A stretch of 21,532 bases of DNA from Coptodactyla brooksi (lineage: Eukaryota > Arthropoda > Insecta > Coleoptera > Scarabaeidae), in the NCBI GenBank assembly GCA_033557675.1, contig JAWQRM010000553.1, positions 1-21,532 of the forward strand, given 5' to 3'. Within the stretch, counting starts at the first letter, position 1. The number at the start of each line of letters is the position of its first letter. The translations under genes were made by a program, and so were the position numbers. Below the pieces are notes generated by a model, which worked only from the letters and a program-made list of their open reading frames with translations, did no database searches and had not been told where the DNA came from. Positions 18,100-21,532 of this stretch are shown here, piece by piece.

Positions 18100-18377
18100 C
18101 TCAAATTGTCATGACCGCTGTCAAATTGGTGTTACGAGTGTCAAATTGTCATGGGAACTTTCAGGTTACCCTGACAACCGTCAAATTGACATTTCAAACA
18201 TTAAACTAACAAGTTTAATCTCAAATTGTCATGATAACTGACATATCAAATGTCATATAGATAGGTCTAACCTCAAATTGTCATGACAACTGTCAAATTG
18301 ACATTTCAAATGTCAAATTGCCCTGATAATTGTCAAGGTGTCACACTTGTCAAATGTCAAACTGACATTTGACAAGT
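18100..18377 (+). repeat. TGTCAAATTG array 1, about 20-bp period
   Basis: Monomers of 20-21 bp such as TGTCAAATTGTCATGACAAC, TGTCAAATTGACATTTCAAA and TGTCAAATTGCCCTGATAAT follow one another with drift. Each monomer is itself rich in TGTCA/TGACA dyads. The array ends in a perfect hairpin (arms ACTTGTCAAATGTCA at 18345-18359 and 18363-18377, 3-nt loop). Longer blocks, for instance TTTCAGGTTACCCTGACAAC, recur in array 2, so the two arrays share an ancestor. Confidence 0.85.
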
Positions 18378-18504
18378 ATTTTGATAGGTATACTATACAC
18401 ATCCTTTTAACATGTTATTAACAACTATAGATAGAATGGTCACATATGTTAAAAAATAAAATTATAAATTTTCAGGGACAAAAACGTCAAACACGCAACC
18501 CACA
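18378..18504. other. spacer between array 1 and the second leader copy
   Basis: AT-rich, no feature recognised. Confidence 0.5.
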
Positions 18505-18650
18505 GATTGCCAATCCCAAAATCAAAAAATATTACGGAGTACAAAGCAACGATAGAGGTGACATCTACACACATGGATCTTCAATCGATCTTCGATTTTC
18601 AAACACCTAGCGGGTTCGTATGAATCTTTGTAATTCCCTTAAAACGTAAT
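18505..18650 (+). repeat. duplicated segment, leader copy 2
   Basis: GATTGCCAATCCCAAAATCAAAA, TACGGAGTAC, GCGGGTTCGTATGAATCTTTGTAATT and CCTTAAAACGTAATCGTAA match the copy at 17374 in order. This copy is about 30 bp longer in its middle and leads almost directly into array 2. Confidence 0.75.
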
Positions 18651-18670
18651 CGTAAGACACTCATTTCAAG

Positions 18671-18960
18671 GGTCAAATTGCCATGGTAATTTTCAGGTTG
18701 CCCTGACAACTGTCAAATTGCCATAACAACTGTCAAATTGATATTTAAAACGTCAAATTGACAAATTTAATTTCAAATTGTCATGCGAACTGTGAAATTG
18801 AAATTTTCATAACAATTAAAATTGACATCTAATCGAATGTCAAAAACTAACAGATTTAACCTTAAATTGTCGTGACAACTGAAAAATTGATATGTCAACA
18901 ACCTTGTCATACCAACAGTCAAATTGACATTTGAAATGTCAAAATGACAGTTCTAATTGA
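18671..18960 (+). repeat. TGTCAAATTG array 2, about 20-bp period
   Basis: Starts GGTCAAATTGCCATGGTAAT, TTTCAGGTTGCCCTGACAAC, TGTCAAATTGCCATAACAAC and continues with more decayed monomers to about 18960. Order and content follow array 1, with an extra monomer near 18718. No open frame or known protein-binding element is evident. Confidence 0.85.
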
Positions 18961-19364
18961 TAAAATTTCAAAATTTAAAATTAATTCATTGAATTTAGAG
19001 ATCAAATTAAGAATACCTACAACAAAAAATAATTATTAATTTTGATACAAAAAAGATTTAAAAATAAAAGAAACGACCCGCAAAGACTTCTAAACTCTTG
19101 AAAGAATGTATTGATTTTTCCTTCATATACTTGTCAAATACAAAAGAATTTATAATACTAATAGGTTCTAGACTTGCACAGACGGACTTCAAGTAGAAAA
19201 AGGATTTTTGTGCCTTTTCGGTAGTCTTTCAATTGCATGGTTTTTTTCAAGTGTGTATGTATTTTTCATCTACTACTGTCAAAGGTGGTCTTAGTAAACC
19301 ACTGCTTTTGTAGATTTCTTGTGGTTCCATAAGTAAAATTTCTATGTACGTAATGGCTGTGTGG
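18961..19364. other. AT-rich DNA, no gene recognised
   Basis: Long A-rich stretches, then T-rich sequence near 19200-19320. I see no motif, repeat or splice pattern to report. Confidence 0.5.
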
Positions 19365-19378
19365 TTAGGTTAGGTTAG
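19365..19378 (+). repeat. short interstitial TTAGG run
   Basis: TTAGGTTAGGTTAG is 2.8 copies of the canonical insect telomere repeat. At this length it supports an insect origin only weakly and does not indicate a telomere. Confidence 0.5.
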
Positions 19379-19447
19379 CCTAGCTTTGAACGTGAATGTT
19401 CTTATACAGCCCTCCACTGCGACTAACGATCTATTTTGGCTCATATC

Positions 19448-19606
19448 CATTGGCGTAGCTAGAGAATTTTCCTAGGGTGGGACAGCCGCGTTCAGCTGCC
19501 CCCCATTTCACCATTTTCTTCAATAACTTCGATTTTTCGAGAGTGGGCAATGAGTTTTGTAGGGTGGTCAGTGCTCACTCTCGCCTCCCCCTTAGCTACG
19601 CCCAAG
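19448..19606. mobile_element. hAT-type MITE with 8-bp target duplication
   Basis: Starts CATTGGCGTAGCTAG and ends TTAGCTACGCCCAAG, imperfect inverted ends of the CA.TGGCGTAGCTA type found in many hAT-derived MITEs. The 8-bp CTCATATC occurs directly outside both ends (19440-19447 and 19607-19614), as expected for hAT target duplication. The body is about 159 bp, with C-rich and G-rich segments near each end that can pair. The open frame 19477-19659 crosses the right boundary and is spurious. Confidence 0.85.
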
Positions 19607-19625
19607 CTCATATCTATATTATATC

Positions 19626-20068
19626 TCACTTTTCAATCCTGCTCTCTGTAGAAAACTGAATATAACTACGTGATACCTTACCAAGGTCGATTAGGCTCAG
19701 GTGGACACGTCCGAAGACCTTGAACCTAATTCTTCCCAATACTAGACATGCACATAGTATGTGCTCTGTATCTTCTTCCTCCTCCATGCAGAGACGTCAC
19801 TCCGCATGTTCTGCAAGGTCCAGTCTCTGCTGGTGTTTTTTCAATCGGTTGTGACCCATGTACACTCCTATCAGAATTCTTAGACGATTCCTGTCCAGAT
19901 CTCATTATCGTGTGATCCTTGCATTGAGGAGTAACGTAACTGCCCCCTTTGCATGGTGAAGTCGCACAGCTCAGTCGTAATCATCCCTGCTTGAAAAACT
20001 GTTGTAATTCTACCAAGACTGTGAGATTGTTCAACTCTAAGTGAATTACAGTAGATTCTTGTCCCCAA
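19626..20068 (-). pseudogene. LINE ORF2 C-terminal end with RNase H (I/R1-type non-LTR)
   Basis: On the minus strand, SHSLGRITTVFQAGMITTEL matches the first RNase H block (family: 'G....VFQAEI.AI', with a catalytic Glu where this copy has Gly). After a decayed stretch, RILIGVYMGHNRLKKHQQRL and DLAEHAE, a stop where Cys is expected, RLCMEEEEDTEHILC match the 'TGH..L..HL..' and 'C..C...EET.EH.LC' ending of RNase H-bearing LINEs. GRIRFKVFGRVHLSL and QFSTESRIEK then run to a stop at 19626-19628. Frameshifts and stops show it is dead; only about the last 145 residues remain and no reverse transcriptase part is present upstream. It is distinct from the RTE-like copy at 15351. Confidence 0.85.
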
Positions 20069-20529
20069 TCAATTACTATATTAACATTCTTTCAATTACT
20101 ATATTAATCATCAACATGGCTGTAATTAGCATTTTATGTTCTTCCCAAGTACAAAGGAAAAAGTGGTTCCTTTATTGTCATTTACTTTGCTTTGTATCTT
20201 TCTTGAGCAGTAATGTGTTATTCTATTTTTAATTTCTATACTGTTTATTGTTTAAATGTCTTAATTTTTTCAATTTTTTAGTCATGAGCTAGATTTTTGT
20301 TATGAACATATGAGCCAATACATATTGATCATCTTTCAATTGAAATGTTCTCCTCTAAATCAATATTCAAGGATTTCTTTTTAATTTTTGTTTTATTTTA
20401 TGTTTATAGGTGTCGTTCATATTTATGGTATGAAAGAAGAACAAATGAACCTTCAATAACGAACACCATGAAAACACAAAACAGTAGTTGCTGCATGTAA
20501 TCAGATTAAAGAAAAAAAGCCAACAAAGT
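20069..20529. other. AT-rich DNA with a possible terminal-exon-like patch
   Basis: After an acceptor-like TTTATTTTATGTTTATAG (ending about 20409), a frame reads CRSYLWYERRTNEPSITN then TMKTQNSSCCM to a stop near 20501. The patch is less AT-rich than its surroundings. No family recognised and no matching upstream exon found. Confidence 0.25.
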
Positions 20530-20613
20530 AAGAAGAAGAAGCAAACGGTGAAGCAAATAAGATCAAATGAGCAAGAAGAAGAAGAAGCAAACGGTGAAGC
20601 AAATAGTATCAAA
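20530..20613 (+). repeat. 46-bp tandem duplication with GAA runs
   Basis: Two copies of AAGAAGAAGAAGCAAACGGT followed by GAAGCAAATA start at 20530 and 20576. Only a few bases differ, so this is a fairly recent slippage duplication. Confidence 0.85.
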
Positions 20614-20804
20614 GTAGTAGTAAAGTAATTGTATATGCAGTTGCAGTATTTTACTTTTATTACTGTAGTGATTATTTATATTAACTTGATTATATATTAT
20701 CATTGATCAAGTTAATTATTAACTTGATGTTTTTAAATAGAAAAGTCCAATAATTTTGGTATTAATTAAATACCATTTTCTTATAAAAACTTATAATATA
20801 TTGA
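20614..20804. other. AT-rich DNA with a small palindrome
   Basis: ATTAACTTGAT (about 20680) and ATCAAGTTAAT (about 20706) can pair, and TTAACTTGAT occurs again just after. No gene. Confidence 0.5.
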
Positions 20805-21532
20805 TATACAGGGCTCTATTTAAAAATCTGAAGTTACATAGCTTTTAGAATTGATTGAATACCTTGTATATTCAAAAATAGTCTCAAATTGTGGAGAGTT
20901 GGACGGAATACAACTTTTATTTTAAACATTTTTTTCTAAAAAGAAAAATAACAGTTCTAAGAAAAGTGTTGCATTCACAACTGTCATGTTTTTTCAAAAA
21001 TATGAAATATCGCTCAAACGGTACAATTTAAAGCTATGCTATAATAATTAAAGTGACCCTTAATTCTTATAAAGACAGTAACAATATCAGTTCTAAGAAA
21101 AATTTTACATTCGTACCTGTCGTCTTTTTTCAAAAATGTGAAATAACACCCAAAGCATACGACTTGAAGCTAATGTATAATAATTAAAGTGATCCTTAAA
21201 TCTTATAAGGATTTAAAAAATACAATAATATACAGGGTGTTCCATTTAAAAATCTGAAGTTGACTAGTTTTTCAAATAAACTGAACACCCTGTATATTCA
21301 AAAATAGTTTCAAATTGTAAAGAGTTCAATATAATGCAACTTTTATTTGAAACATTTTTTTCTAAAAAGAATAATAACAATTCTAAGAAAAATTTTACAT
21401 TCACAGCTGTCGTGTTTTTTCAAAAATACAAAATAACGCCCTGACGGTACAATTTGAAGCTAAGGTATAATAATTAAAGTGGCCTTTGAATCTTATAAGG
21501 ACTTACAAAATACGACAATATACAGGGTGTTC
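20805..21532 (+). repeat. tandem array of a TIR-bounded element (TATACAGGGTGTTC)
   Basis: The last complete element (21283-21532, 250 bp) starts GAACACCCTGTATA and ends TATACAGGGTGTTC, perfect 14-bp inverted ends. The one before it (20857-21242) starts with the variant GAATACCTTGTATA, ends TATACAGGGTGTTC, and has its right 135-bp half duplicated in tandem (20957-21090 and 21091-21228). Elements are joined by a 40-50 bp linker, CATTTAAAAATCTGAAGTT and on, so the repeat period is about 290 bp. The array runs off the window. Related pieces lie at 9674 and 12836. No coding potential. Confidence 0.92.

Noticed and set aside
18100..18960. CRISPR-like array
   Set aside because: Monomers are directly tandem and diverged, without constant repeats separated by unique spacers, and the DNA is eukaryotic.
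19365..19378. Telomere or subtelomere from TTAGG
   Set aside because: Fewer than three repeats; such runs are common within insect chromosomes.
20367..20612. 81-residue minus-strand frame rich in F, S and C
   Set aside because: It is the antisense of a GAA-rich tandem duplication, which gives low-complexity translation.

Overview
This window is strongly AT-rich eukaryotic DNA, almost certainly from an arthropod and probably an insect. Evidence is the mix of decayed insect-type transposable elements, a short (TTAGG)n run of the insect telomere type, and dispersed short palindromic repeats. There are no bacterial operons, ribosome binding sites or intact long genes. I found no complete host protein-coding gene. 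Nearly all recognisable coding sequence is transposon debris with stops and frameshifts.

Layout. 1-5000: three fragments on the + strand, two from one IS630/mariner-like transposase family (987-1244 and 4586-4745) and one hAT C-terminal dimerisation region (2555-2760), plus a large inverted duplication (3387-4015) and a two-frame coding relic (4208-4606). 5000-9050: a split direct repeat, a possible two-exon relic, a 169-codon open frame on the minus strand carrying a VACVYDGQWWLAEV motif, a third IS630/mariner-like fragment (7275-7475) and a three-unit diverged tandem repeat. 9170-10624: a mariner transposase pseudogene split by younger repeats. 10834-11097: an unidentified coding relic. 11576-12780: a piggyBac transposase pseudogene on the minus strand. 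12836-13655: younger repeats, including two copies of one dispersed element facing each other. 13957-14181: a foldback MITE. 14306-14373: a palindrome followed by a possible first exon. 15351-16760: an internally deleted RTE-like LINE on the minus strand. 17370-18960: a duplicated segment with a roughly 20-bp periodic TGTCAAATTG array and several strong hairpins. 19448-19606: a hAT-type MITE with an 8-bp target duplication. 19626-20068: the RNase H end of a second LINE. 20805-21532: a tandem array of an element bounded by TATACAGGGTGTTC inverted ends, running off the window.

The genes do not form a working system. Where catalytic residues can be read they are often lost: mariner HDN to HKN, piggyBac DNFFTS to NNFFTS, and LINE YADD to YANN. 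What can be reconstructed is an order of events: the older transposase copies decayed and were cut by a family of short repeats that recurs at 9.7 kb, 12.9 kb and the right edge. All identifications come from reading translated motifs by eye. None was confirmed by database search.
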